64,000 nt of DNA, taken from Notamacropus eugenii (taxonomy: Eukaryota; Chordata; Mammalia; Diprotodontia; Macropodidae). The DNA lies in contig NC_092878.1 in assembly GCF_028372415.1 (NCBI RefSeq), forward strand, positions 135,918,750 through 135,982,749. The letters run 5' to 3'. The notes beneath the pieces are model-generated. The model was not told where the DNA came from and did not search any database. It worked only from the letters and a program-made list of their open reading frames with translations. A program made the position numbers and the translations under genes. This document shows, piece by piece, positions 1 to 10,455 of the stretch (the stretch's first letter is position 1; the number at the start of each line of letters is the position of its first letter).

Positions 1-374
1 TTTTTTACAGGTATTTGCTGGGCTGTGGGGGAATAGAACACATTTAGGGTTAGGGTAGTAGGAAACTGAAAGTTAGTGAAAATGAAGATACAACGTTTTC
101 CTATCCAAGTTTACTGATTCTCTGAAATCTATCCATGGACTCTCAGAGTTCTGTGGACTACAAGTTAAAGACACCTGCTTTTCAGCTAGTGCTCATATGT
201 CATGATTTTCAGTCTCCTGAACATTTTAATCACACTTCATCTGACACATTCCAACCTGTCTATGTCCTTTCTAAAATGTGGCATGTACCATGGCACTATC
301 CACACCAGATTTTGTCTGACCATGGCAAATTAGAGCAGTAGTACATACAGTCTCTCACATTTTGTAATGGGCAT
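1..374. other. Unassigned sequence
   Basis: AT-rich single-copy-looking DNA. No repeat family, splice-flanked exon or RNA gene could be recognised. A 68-codon frame here starts without context and has no recognisable domain. Confidence 0.4.
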
Positions 375-705
375 TTCCCCTGGCTGTCTCCCATACATAG
401 TACTCTCTCCTTCCTCAACTCTACCTCCCTAATTCCCTGGCTTCCTTCAAGTCCCACCTGTAATCCCATCTTCTACAGAAGACTCTCCCAATATCTCTTT
501 TTTATGGAGAGATTCTGGAGACTTCTCTTAATTCTTTCTTATCTGTCCTGTAGATAGCTCTTTAACACATAGGTGTTTGCATGTTTACTCCTTAATTAGA
601 AGGTGAGCTCTTTGACAGCTGGCACTGTATTTTGCCATTCTTTTTAAAACCATATCTTAGTACAGAGTAGGCACTTAATTAATGGTCATTGACTGACTGT
701 ATTTC
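375..705 (+). repeat. L2 LINE 3' end
   Basis: The stretch shows the usual order of an L2 tail: a decayed ORF2 C-terminus ('tggcttccttcaagtccca', 'atcttctacagaaga'), then 'aggtgagctctttgaca', a T-rich run, and 'gtaggcacttaattaatgg' followed by the short 'tgactgactg' terminal repeat. Many substitutions against the remembered consensus make it an old copy. Confidence 0.75.
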
Positions 706-1431
706 ATTAAAGCCGAATAAAAGTAGCTTTTTTTAACTGCCATATCATAGTACTGACTTATATTGTGGTTAAGTTCAGTAAAGCCTTGGTTTTTTTTTTA
801 ATTCTTTATCATTTATCAAAATTTTTAGTTATTCTGCACCTCCCCTTGCTGACATTTTTCTTACAAGTTTTACCATTCTTTTGTATTTATCCTTCACTAG
901 TGATCCTTCCATTTCATGACATTTTCAAAGATGACTCTCAGAGGTTTTCTTATACATTCACTTCACCTTCTAGAAACACTTTTGTCATTTCCTTCTCTAA
1001 GGAAGTGTACAACACTACACAAGAAGGTCATTCTTTAGGGCCTCCCATTTCTCTTGACTGACCTTCCCTTTCAGAGATCAAATCCATGGTACCCTACCTA
1101 TCCTATTTCTGAATTTTTTGAGATGAGTTCTCCTAAAATCTAGGACATACACTAGGCCACCCAGTGTTCCCCTTTTTATCTATCATAAGCTCTTAGATGG
1201 TATGGCCACTACCTGCCAAGGTTCTTGTCATTTTTACTTTGAAAGTACCAACCCTTTAGAAGGGCATAAATGTTAAACTTTTATTTTAATTTCCTCTATC
1301 ATATTAGGGAATCTTTGTACTCTGAGTATAAAAAAGAAAAGAAAAGAAAATGTCCCATACCTTCATTTTTCCATTTAATTGAATTTAGGAAAGATTTATG
1401 AAGTGCCTACTAAGATGAAAGCAGGAGACCA
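706..1431. other. Unassigned sequence
   Basis: No recognisable element. A 98-codon plus frame at 765-1061 is T-rich, hydrophobic by composition and shows no domain; it is treated as chance. Confidence 0.4.
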
Positions 1432-1505
1432 ATGCATTGGAGTAGATAGAGTACTGGGTTTGGAACCAGAAAGAATTCAGCTGAATTCAATTCTTTCTGA
1501 TTTTA
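1432..1505 (+). repeat. CORE-SINE/MIR-type head fragment
   Basis: 'gagtagatagagtactggg' followed by 'ttggaaccagaaaga' and an 'aattcaattctttctg' stretch matches the tRNA-like head of the marsupial SINEs seen elsewhere in the window (for example 9,313 and 48,535). It is short and worn. Confidence 0.5.
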
Positions 1506-2174
1506 TTAGATGAAATAGAGATTACAAGGAAACAAATTAACTCAGTAGGCTGAAAATCTAGCCTCATTTACACAGATTTAGAAAACTGACTCACTTCTGT
1601 TACAAGGCTATCTAATTACATGTGATCAAGATGAATTCCCACTGTTTGGTTGTGCTCTGTGTTTCCAGAAAACTAGAAGAAAGAAAGTAAATTTTGCCAC
1701 GAGGTCCTAATTTGACAATTTAATTAAGATTTATTGATAACAGACTGCACTAAGTTAGAATGTATTGTCCTTATTGCAGAATCAATGAGTAATTTTCTAT
1801 GATTTTTTAGGCACTACAAATGAGATTCCTTAATGTATGCTCATGTGATGCCTAAATCTGAAGGAAGCAAAGTGCCTGGGGCAATTTATGAGACCAGAAT
1901 ATGATTTTTGTTGTCATTGAAAATAGGTGGCATTTATATTCTAATCATGACAGAGCTCCTACAAACTTTAGAGTAGTTATATGCAAACTAGTTTCATATT
2001 TAAATAAAAAACAGATTTTAAATAGCACACAACTTTCTGATTGTGTAGAGACAGAATTATAAAAATAAATTCCTTCCCTAAAATTTACACAATTAGAACT
2101 TAAGAAAGAGTAATTTCACAAATTTTACATGAGTTTTCCTAAAACAATCAATAACATGCCTACATATTCTCTCA
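1506..2174. other. Repeat-free AT-rich tract
   Basis: No recognised repeat. It contains homeodomain-like AATTTAATTAAG and other TAAT cores. It could be ordinary intergenic DNA or a conserved non-coding element; the sequence alone does not decide. Confidence 0.3.
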
Positions 2175-2393
2175 TTTTGTTGTTGTTCAGTTGTGTCCAA
2201 CACTTTGTGATCCCACTTGGGTTTTCCTGGCAAAGATACTGGAGTGCTTTGCCATTTCCTTCTCCAACTCATTTCAGCGAGGAAAGTGAGACAACTAGGG
2301 TTAAGTGACTTGCCCAGGTTATTGAAACTAGTAAATATCTGAGTCCAGGTCTGGCACTCTATCTACTGCACCATGCAGATGCCCCCATATTCT
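2175..2393 (-). repeat. tRNA-derived marsupial SINE, near full length
   Basis: On the minus strand this runs from a head with the box-like 'agtagatagagtgccagac', through 'gggcaagtcacttaaccc', to a 'tttgccaggaaaaccc' and 'cacaactgaacaacaacaa' tail. It is the same family and layout as the plus-strand copy at 9,313-9,580. Confidence 0.75.
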
Positions 2394-2579
2394 AATATGC
2401 CAATGGGTATATGATCTCACAGATGTCAGCATTCCTTCTAGCAAGATGTTCCTGTCCATCATGCCTACTCATAAGGTGAAAAAAATACTTTAAAGCCATT
2501 TGATGAAATGGAATCACATTATATAGGAGGTGTTTAGGGATTAACTAAAGAAATTTGGTGACTGCTTGTGGGTTTTATG

Positions 2580-2680
2580 TGCATAATCAAATGAGATAAT
2601 AATTGTAAAGTAATTTAGCACAGTGCCTGGAATATAGAACTATATACATGTTATTACTATTATTGTTATTTCAGCCAAGG
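2580..2680 (+). repeat. MIR-type SINE tail
   Basis: 'aaatgagataataattgtaa', 'agcacagtgcctggaata' and 'tgttattactattattgtt' form the standard 3' part of a MIR/CORE-SINE. The 5' part is not recognisable. Confidence 0.6.
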
Positions 2681-3189
2681 CTAAGATATTTCCTAGGTGG
2701 CATCATCCTAGGATGCTTTCATAATAACAGCAAAGCCCTATGATACTTTCAAATTGAGAAAGGACTTAATCACACATGGCTCACTTTTGATTGGTTCAAT
2801 CCAGATTTTTCCAACATTCTCTGGTTGTATTAGTGTAGGAGTGAAAACCCCCACCTTATACATAAAAATTCTCTTTTGTAGGAAAAGTTCACACTTGTTC
2901 ACATTTGTCAGGCTCAGAATAACAAAAACAAAACTTAAGTTAAAAAAAAAAACTACTCTGTCATTTCCTGGCAAATTTCTGGTACATTGGCTCCATCTGA
3001 ACATTATCCATTTAGAAGCTACTTAGCAAACTGCTAAGGTTTTAGCCTACCAAGCTACATTCCTGATCTTTTGTGCACCAGCAAAGTATTTTCAGGCTTC
3101 CAGCCTACTCTACAGTTGTATTTACTGCAACCCCTCCACACACTCAAATATATCCAAAAAAGCTCTTTGTGGTCCACAGCTTTTTTGTT
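2681..3189. other. Unassigned sequence
   Basis: Nothing recognised. Overlapping frames on both strands (88 and 90 codons) share the same DNA and neither resembles a known protein. Confidence 0.35.
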
Positions 3190-3275
3190 TTTGTCTTTGT
3201 ATGGATCACAATGCCTTGCCTGTATCAAGTGCTAATTAATGTTTATGGAATTGAACTGATTGAAATTTCATCCTT
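3190..3275 (+). repeat. L2 tail fragment
   Basis: 'tttgtatggatcacaatgcc', then 'aagtgctaattaatgttta' and 'ttgaactga', fits the extreme 3' end of L2. Confidence 0.45.
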
Positions 3276-3429
3276 TGGTCAAAGGGAACCATAGTAGATC
3301 TTTAAGGATTGACAATAAAAGTGATGGCAGAAAATTAAGCTGAGAACTGTGTTTAAGATAACTTAAAGGAAAATGGAACTGGATATAGAAGACAATTGAA
3401 TAGTCTAAGTGTGGGGTCATGAAGGGTTG

Positions 3430-3497
3430 AATATAATCTAAGAAATATTCTGTAAAGTGAATGCATATAATCTAAGAAATATTCTGTAAAGTGAGTG
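3430..3497. repeat. 34-bp tandem duplication
   Basis: Two adjacent copies of a 34-bp unit starting 'atataatctaagaaatattc' differ only in their last few bases. The rest of 3,276-4,190 is unassigned. Confidence 0.85.
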
Positions 3498-4189
3498 GAT
3501 TGTCAGTTGGAGAATGTTGGAGAATTTGGTTCATGGTTGTAATGGAATATTACTAAAACATAAGAAATTATGAATATGAAGAAGTCAGAGCAGCAAGGGG
3601 TAACTTATATGAGCTGTTGAAGAGTGAAATAAGTCAGGAAAATAGTATGTGCAAAAAATTGCAACAATATAAACAGGAGCAATAAGAGAACACTGAAACG
3701 ACTGAACAACAAAGTTCACTGTTTAACTACGTTGGCCAAGTTTGGCCAAAGAGGAAAACTGAGAATCTGCTGGAAAGAGAGGGGATCATGAGTGTGGAAT
3801 GTTGTACGTGCTGCCAGACCCAGTCTATGTGTCTAATGGTTTTGTTAGACTATTTTTTCTTGTTTAATCTTCGTTACAAGGAAAAGATTGCTGAATTGAA
3901 GAGGCACATATTTGGAAATCAATGTCATATGAAAACAAAAATTAACTAGATATGGGGAGAAACAAAGAGGGAAGAGCCAAAGATGACAGTGTACAAACCA
4001 ATGGGACCAAAAGAACGGTGGTGCCAAAGACAACACAGAAAGGTTCACAGAAGGGCATTTCATTCATCATCAAACACTGGGCATCTCTATTCCTGAACTT
4101 TGAAACAGAGGCTGGTAACCATGTGCTAATCTTACATGAAAACCTCAGACATTTTCAATTTTTTATCCTGAGAAGTTAAACATTTTTGT

Positions 4190-4290
4190 TACCTTGGGGA
4201 AGTCACTTTTCAGTTTCTTCACCAGTAAAAATAGGGGGGCTGAACTTAATGACTTCTAAAGACCCTTCCAGCACTACAGAAATGACCTTA
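4190..4290 (+). repeat. CORE-SINE fragment
   Basis: 'ttggggaagtcacttttcag' then 'aatgacttctaaagaccc' and 'ttccagcactacagaaatga' matches the core and 3' part of the SINE type whose longer copy is at 47,126-47,405. Confidence 0.6.
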
Positions 4291-4784
4291 TAACTTGGCA
4301 AGACATTGGTCTAATTTTAAATTGGCCTAAAATGCTATGCAATTATTAAATAGCCCAAGGGATATACGGTGTGAGGTTTTTTACATTCATTTATAATTTT
4401 GTCATAATTAACTTTATGTCCTATTATAGGAATTACATTACATTTCCTTCATCAATTCCATTTTCCCAGCATTAGATTTTGAACTAGAAGAATGAGGTCA
4501 GAGTGAAAGATTTTAGGTCTACAATGCCTCATCATTTTCCCATTCTTTGTATCTTTCACATTTATAGCTTTCACATGACACAAAGGTTATCCACACTGTA
4601 GGATTTCTTTTCCAGCAAAAGTCAGATCTGTTTTAACATCTAAATCAAACAAAAAAAAGCATAGAAGTTTCCATAAAATGGAATTCATTCTTCTGTAGGA
4701 GTTCCTCACATTCTTGTATTTCTCATGTGAAATCTCTAACAATACCAACTTTGTCATCACTTTTCATCTGCCAAAGAGAAGGGA
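4291..4784. other. Unassigned sequence
   Basis: AT-rich, no recognised repeat or exon. Confidence 0.35.
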
Positions 4785-5033
4785 ATAAGCTTTTATTAAG
4801 CACCTTTTTGTGCCAAGCATTGTGCTAACTGCTCTACAAACAATATCTTATTTTATCTTCATAACAACCCCTTGAAGTTAATTCCCATTTTACAGTTGTG
4901 GAAAATGAGGTAGATAGAGGTTGAGTTATGTGATCAGAATCACATAATTAGTAAGCAGCTGACATATTGGAGCTCAGGTCTTCTCATCTGCAGGCCCAGC
5001 ACTCCATCCACTCCACTGTCTAGTTCCTTCTAA
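4785..5033 (-). repeat. MIR-type SINE with L2-like 3' end
   Basis: As written it begins with the inverted L2-type tail ('attaagcaccttttt', 'gccaagcattgtgctaac') and ends with the inverted tRNA-like head ('cccagcactccatccactcc'). Between them lie 'acaaccccttgaag' and 'cccattttacag' of the CORE region. This is a near-complete old copy. Confidence 0.7.
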
Positions 5034-6489
5034 TCACAAGTAATTTTTGATCAAGTATAACTTGAGCCTCATAGTCTATTTGTATGGGAATCTCCTTATT
5101 GGTGGAGATTGATTGCTTAATGCTTCCCACCTGCATGAGGAGTGGAGAAAAGTTGATGAGAACCTGAGAAAAGAGATACTGTGGTCTTCTGTCTTCCAAC
5201 TTTGAGAGAGAAATCACAGTGCTGCAGACTCTCCTCATGTCCCTGAAGGGACATGAAAATATTCTGAGAAGAAGGACTCTGAGAAGAAACTCACATGAGA
5301 GGAGTCAAAAATTTCTGTCATGTCCCCATTATCAGTTTTCTCCATTAGAGACTTCAGGAAATTTCCCTTTGGTTCAGATCCCAGACTGTCCCAGTGGAAC
5401 TGAATTTGTTTGCACCAGTTGGAAGAGTTCATCCATTCTGTGTATTGTCCAAAGGGTATTCTTATATGTATATTTTCTCTGATTTCTTTTTGCTATCTGT
5501 TTGGATAAATGGGCTTATTTTCTTTTTGCTACGTGTTCACTGGGGAGCCAACATTTGATGGGCATGTGGTCAAACCTTAGCTATGTAGCTTGGAGCACCA
5601 CTTTCCCATGAAGGAATATGATCAGGAGCACAGTTTGAACATAAAAAGTATTTCCCCCATACTAATTATACTAGATACAATTCTAGTCTGGTACTCCCTC
5701 TCTCTGATAAGAACAAAGTGGTCACTCCTGAGAGGAATCAAAGTATCCCTTGGAGAATGATTGGGGGAGGAGACTGTAGAAATACCTATTCTTGCCTTCC
5801 TTTGGACCATATTTAAACTGACCCATGTGGACACATAACCTACATGGACATAATCCAGGATTCACAAAACTTATACCAATTATCAGAAATTTGGAGAATT
5901 TAAAAACATTGCCATCTTTCACATTTTAATACAGCAATCATTACTTTAAAACTTCCTGATATAATTTACCCCACATTCAAACATTATTAACAGAAAAGAA
6001 CCATTTCTCAATCTGCCATTATTATTTTTTCTATTAATAAAGTACAAAAAGTATGTTCTTATTTTACATCATACATGAGGACAAAGAACAAGTCAGCATG
6101 CTAGGTGGGGACAGTGACAAGCATTCATATTTGTGTGGGCATTTTAAAATTGGAATAAAGACAGGTCCATCTGACTCAGGGAGGCAGGGAGGAAGAAGTC
6201 TTTCTTCTTAGCTATCAAAGGGTTTTATCAAAGGGAAGGAATCTTCTCTTGAACTTTCACATTCTACATTATGCTGGAGTTATTTGTATACATACCTTAT
6301 GTCGTCTACCACACTGGAAATTCCTTGAGGGCAGTTTTGGATCTCTGAAACTTAAGTACAATAATTTCTAAGTATCACATACAGGAAAAAGGGCAATGGA
6401 GTAGAACATGGTAGGTAGCAATCAATAAGAACTCTGAAGAACAGAGGTGAAGGATGGTATCAGAGAAAGAGAAGGTAGGCTGATGCTGA
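5034..6489. other. Unassigned sequence
   Basis: No repeat family or host exon recognised. Short frames at 5,219-5,482 (plus) and 5,622-5,922 (minus) have no recognisable domains. A short region near 6,300-6,340 resembles an L2/MIR tail too weakly to call. Confidence 0.35.
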
Positions 6490-6599
6490 GGTGAAAGCAA
6501 AGGTTAAGAGGGGAGCAACAAGAAAGACACAAGAACTTGGGAAGATGGCAAATGGTTATTGCAGGTTCATTCAGAGTGTGGGACATTCAGAGGTGGGGA

Positions 6600-6965
6600 C
6601 CCAAGGCAGAAGGAAGAAAAGAGGCAGAGAAGGAAGGAAGGAAGGAAGGAAGGAAGGAAGGAAGGAAGGAAGGAAGGAAGGAAGGAAGGAAGGAAGGAAG
6701 GAAGGAAGGAAGAGGGAGAAGGAAGAAACATGGGGGGAAAGGAGGGGAGGAAAGGAAGAGTAGAAGTAATGAGAGGAGAAAGAAGAAGGAAAGAAAAAAG
6801 GAAGGAGAGAAGGAAGGAAAGAAGGGAAAAGGAAATGAAGGAAGGAGGGAAAGAGGGAAGAAAAAGGAGAGTAGGAAGAAGGGAGGAAAAAGAGGGAAAG
6901 AAGAAAAGAAAGGAGGCAGGGAGAGAAGGAGGGAGAGAAAAAAGGAAGGAGGGCAGGAAGGAAAT
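6600..6965 (+). repeat. (GGAA)n microsatellite inside a purine tract
   Basis: About 21 uninterrupted GGAA units lie near 6,628-6,712, followed by about 250 bp of impure GGAA/GGGA/GAAA purine sequence. The long Lys/Arg/Glu/Gly-rich frames across it on the plus strand, and the Phe/Leu/Ser/Pro frame on the minus, are products of the repeat and not genes. Confidence 0.95.
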
Positions 6966-7439
6966 ATGACAGTTCAATATTAGAGTCAAAAATACCATTC
7001 TAGTTGTCATCTTAATATAGATTTTGTCAAAAAACTGAACATATGGGGTAGATTTATGAGAAAGCAGAGTTGCAGATCTTGCATGCATATGTGTTGTGGA
7101 ATGTGTTCACCATTCTACTTTACCCTTCAATGGGTTCACTACTGTTTGTTAATGAAAAGCATGATTCCAGAACTAGACATAATATTCTAGTCATAGCCTA
7201 AGGCAGAGTATGAAGGGACTATCACCTCCCACATTTTGGACACTGTCTTCTAAATTATAAATTATAAAGATACAAAGATAATAAAATAAAGTCTTTAGGA
7301 TAAGGATACAGGGCCCTACATTTCTTGATTGGTTGACTGACTGATGGCTTGACACTTTACTATAAGGTTTCCTACCATCCTGAACTTTATCTATCATACT
7401 CAGGTTCTTGAGTGATTCAGCTTAGTATGCATCTATTTT
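6966..7439. other. Unassigned sequence
   Basis: No recognised repeat or gene between the purine tract and the L1 3' end. Confidence 0.35.
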
Positions 7440-8303
7440 TTAATATTAAATTTAATTCTTTAAATTAGCATTTTTTATTTTCCCTCCCTCTCACATTCTC
7501 CCCATTTGAAAAAGAAAAGACAAAAGAAAGCTCATTTAACAAATATGTATGGTCAAGCAAACTAAATTCCTGAATTGGCCATATAAAAAGCCCATATGTC
7601 TCATTTTGCACCTTATGTTTCATCACCTCTCTGTCAAGAAATGTGTAATATTCTTCATCACTGGTTATTGAATTGATCAGAGTTTTCAAGTCTTTCAAAG
7701 TTGTTTGTTTTTACATTGTTGTTATTCTATAAATTGTTCTTCTGGTCTAGCTCATTTCCCTCTGCATCAGTTTATACAAGTTTTTCAAGGTTCTCTGGAA
7801 CCATCTTCTTCATAATTTCCTACGCCAGAACACAATAGAATTTCATTTTATTATAATATACTCACCCATCCACTAATTGACTGGAACCACCTTAGTTTCC
7901 AGTTCTACACCACCATAAAAAGAATTGCTCTAAATATTCTTGTAAATATAGGTCCTTTTCATTTATCTTTGATCTCTTTATAGCAAAGACCTAGTAGTAT
8001 CATCACTAGGTTGAAGGGTATGGATAGTTTAGTGACTTTTAAGGCATAAGTCCAATTGCTTTCCAGAATGACTGGACCAAATCACAGATCCATCAACAGA
8101 GAATTAATGTACCTGTTTTGCTGCAGTTTTTCCAACATTTGTCATCTTCATTTTTTTTGGTCATCTTTGCCAATCTTTGCCAATCTCATGAATTTGAGAT
8201 GGAACTTCAGATTTGTTTTAATTTACATTTCTCTAATTATTGATTATTTGGAGCCCTTTTTCAAATTGCAACTGATAGCTTGGATTATTTTCTTTGAAAA
8301 CTG

Positions 8304-8984
8304 ATATTCATTTAGAACCATAAAACTGTGTATATTCTGTGTATATCCAGCAATGCCACTGCTAGGTCTATATCCCAAAGGAATCAAAAAGAAAAAGGAC
8401 CTATATGTATAAAAATAATTATAGCAGTTCTTTTTGTGGTGGCAAAGACTTAGAAATTTAGGGGGTATCTATCAATTGGGAAATGGTTGAGTATATTCCA
8501 GTACGTGACTGTGATGAAATACTGTTGTGCTATAAAAAACAGTGAAAGGGATGGTTTCAGGAAAATCTGGGAAGACATATGAATTGATAAACAGTGAAAT
8601 GAACAAAACTAGGAGAACATTGTACATAGTAACAGCAATATCATAACAGTGATCAAGCTACTTTGACTAATACAATGATCCAAGACAATTCTAAAGAATT
8701 CATGATGAAAAAATACTATCACCTCCAGAGAGAGAACTGATCAATTTTGAGTGTAAATTGAAGCATAATTTTTTTCACTTTATTTTTTCTTGGTTTTTTT
8801 TTTTGGTAACATGGCTAATATGGAAGTCTATTTTGCATGATTTCACATATATAATTAATACACTTTTCTTGTCTTCTCAACAGGTTGAAGAGGGGTTTAA
8901 GAGAGGGAGAGAATTGAGAACTCATTTTTTTTAAAGAATGAATGTTAATAAATGCTAAAATTAAATTAAATATGCTACACCAAT
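8304..8984 (+). mobile_element. L1 3' fragment nested in the minus-strand L1
   Basis: Starts within the ORF2 C-terminal region ('aaaactgtgtatat', 'ccagcaatgccactgctagg', 'tttttgtggtggcaaagac') and runs through 'aaatgaacaaaactagga' into a T-rich 3'UTR and an 'aatgaatgttaataaatgc' end. It interrupts the older L1 between matching neighbouring segments, so it is the younger of the two. 5'-truncated. Confidence 0.75.
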
Positions 8985-9312
8985 TTTTGTTGATAATTGG
9001 GAAATGAGTCTTATTCCTACAAATTTGAATCCGTTCCTTACATATCTTAGAAATGAGATCTTTATTAAAGACATTTAATGAATTTTTTTTCTCTGGTTAC
9101 CTATTTTCCTTCTAATTTTTTCTACCCTGATTTTACTTGTGACAAACTTCAATTTTATGTGGTCAAAATTGCCCATTTTATTTTCTGTGACCCTTTTTAT
9201 CCCTTCTTTGGTAATGAATTCTTCGCTTATCCAAAGATCTGACAGGTAATTTCTTCCATGATCCACTAATTTGTTTATACTGTTACTCTTTATGTTTAAG
9301 TTATATTATAAT

Positions 9313-9580
9313 CAGAAGCAGCTAAGTGGTTCAGTGGATAAAGCATTGGGCTTACTGTCAGAAAGACCTGAATTCAAATATGGCCTCATATCCCTATTAG
9401 CTGTGTGACCCTAGGCAAGTATCTTAACCTCTGTTCATCTTAATCTACTAGAAAAGGAAATGGCATACAACTCTAGTATCTTTACCAAAAAAAACAAAAC
9501 AAAAAAAACATAGACAGCATTGGTTTGTGATAGTCGATGAGGTCATGAAGAGTTGGACATTACTAAACAACAGTCACTTG
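9313..9580 (+). repeat. tRNA-derived marsupial SINE, near full length
   Basis: Begins 'gcagctaagtggttcagtgg', continues with 'gctgtgtgaccctaggcaag', has an A-rich linker near 9,485-9,510 and ends with 'ggtcatgaagagttggaca' and 'aacaacagtca'. It sits inside the old minus-strand L1, whose sequence resumes at about 9,581. Confidence 0.8.
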
Positions 9581-9814
9581 GAACTTATCTTGGTATATAT
9601 GTCTATACCTAGTTCTGCTAAACTAGTTTCCTTGAAGTTTTTGTTAAATATTGAATCTTTACTCTAGTAACTGGGACCTCTGGGTTTATCAAACACTAGG
9701 CTACTGTTTATTTGCTTTCATATGTTGTGGACCTAATCTCTTCTGCTGATTGACCTTCTACTTGTACTCAGTATCAGTTTTTTGGGAGTTTGGGGTTTTT
9801 TTTGCTTTGTAAAA

Positions 9815-10105
9815 TTTTTATTTTGAATTTATGGAATAAAATAAGCATTTTCATAACATAGTACAATAAAAAAGATGATTGCACATGAAATTACAAATCT
9901 TTTATGTAGAATTTGCAGTTCCTTTTAAATATACAATAAAGTTTTGAAAATTTCTCTTTTTTTCTTTCTTTTTCTTTCCTCTCCCCTCCCCATGGCTACC
10001 ATTAGCCACAAATATTTATGTAAAATCATTCTATACATTCATCTATTTATCAATTCTGTCTCTGGATGCAGATAGCATCTTCCTTGATTATGTTTTTGTA
10101 GTACA
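9815..10105 (-). mobile_element. Second L1-type 3' fragment nested in the older L1
   Basis: An AT-rich inverted 3'UTR-like stretch ('aaatttttattttgaattta' to 'ctctggatgcagatagcatc') interrupts the collinear ORF2 sequence of the older L1. It corresponds to the terminal part of a different L1 subfamily. Boundaries are approximate. Confidence 0.5.
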
Positions 10106-10455
10106 TTTTGAGTTTTACAGTGGCTTAAGCCTTCTTCCTTTCCAATTTTTGTCATTATTTCCTATGATATTGTTGACCTTTTGCTCCTCCAAACAAATCT
10201 GATCATTATTTTTTCTAACTCTATAAACTAATCTTTTGGTAGTTTGATTGGTATAGCACTGAATAAATTATTTAGAGAGTATCATCATTTAGATAGTATC
10301 ATTAAAGCCATACCATTGAGCTAATACTGCTCAACCGTGTGTAATTATTTTCTTTCCAACTCTTTGGATCTGTATTTCCATAAAGAATTTTTTGTAGCTC
10401 TGTTCATATAGTTGCCTATGTGTGTCTTGGTAACTAGAATCAAATATTTTATATA

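Noticed and set aside
6491-7088. Four long overlapping frames, plus and minus, with Lys/Arg/Glu or Phe/Leu/Ser/Pro repeats
   Set aside because: They are translations of the (GGAA)n and purine tract; every frame stays open because of the repeat.
8304-9300. Twin-priming inversion of a single L1
   Set aside because: The plus and minus parts overlap in consensus position (both include the ORF2 end and 3'UTR), and the minus part continues on both sides, so nesting fits better.
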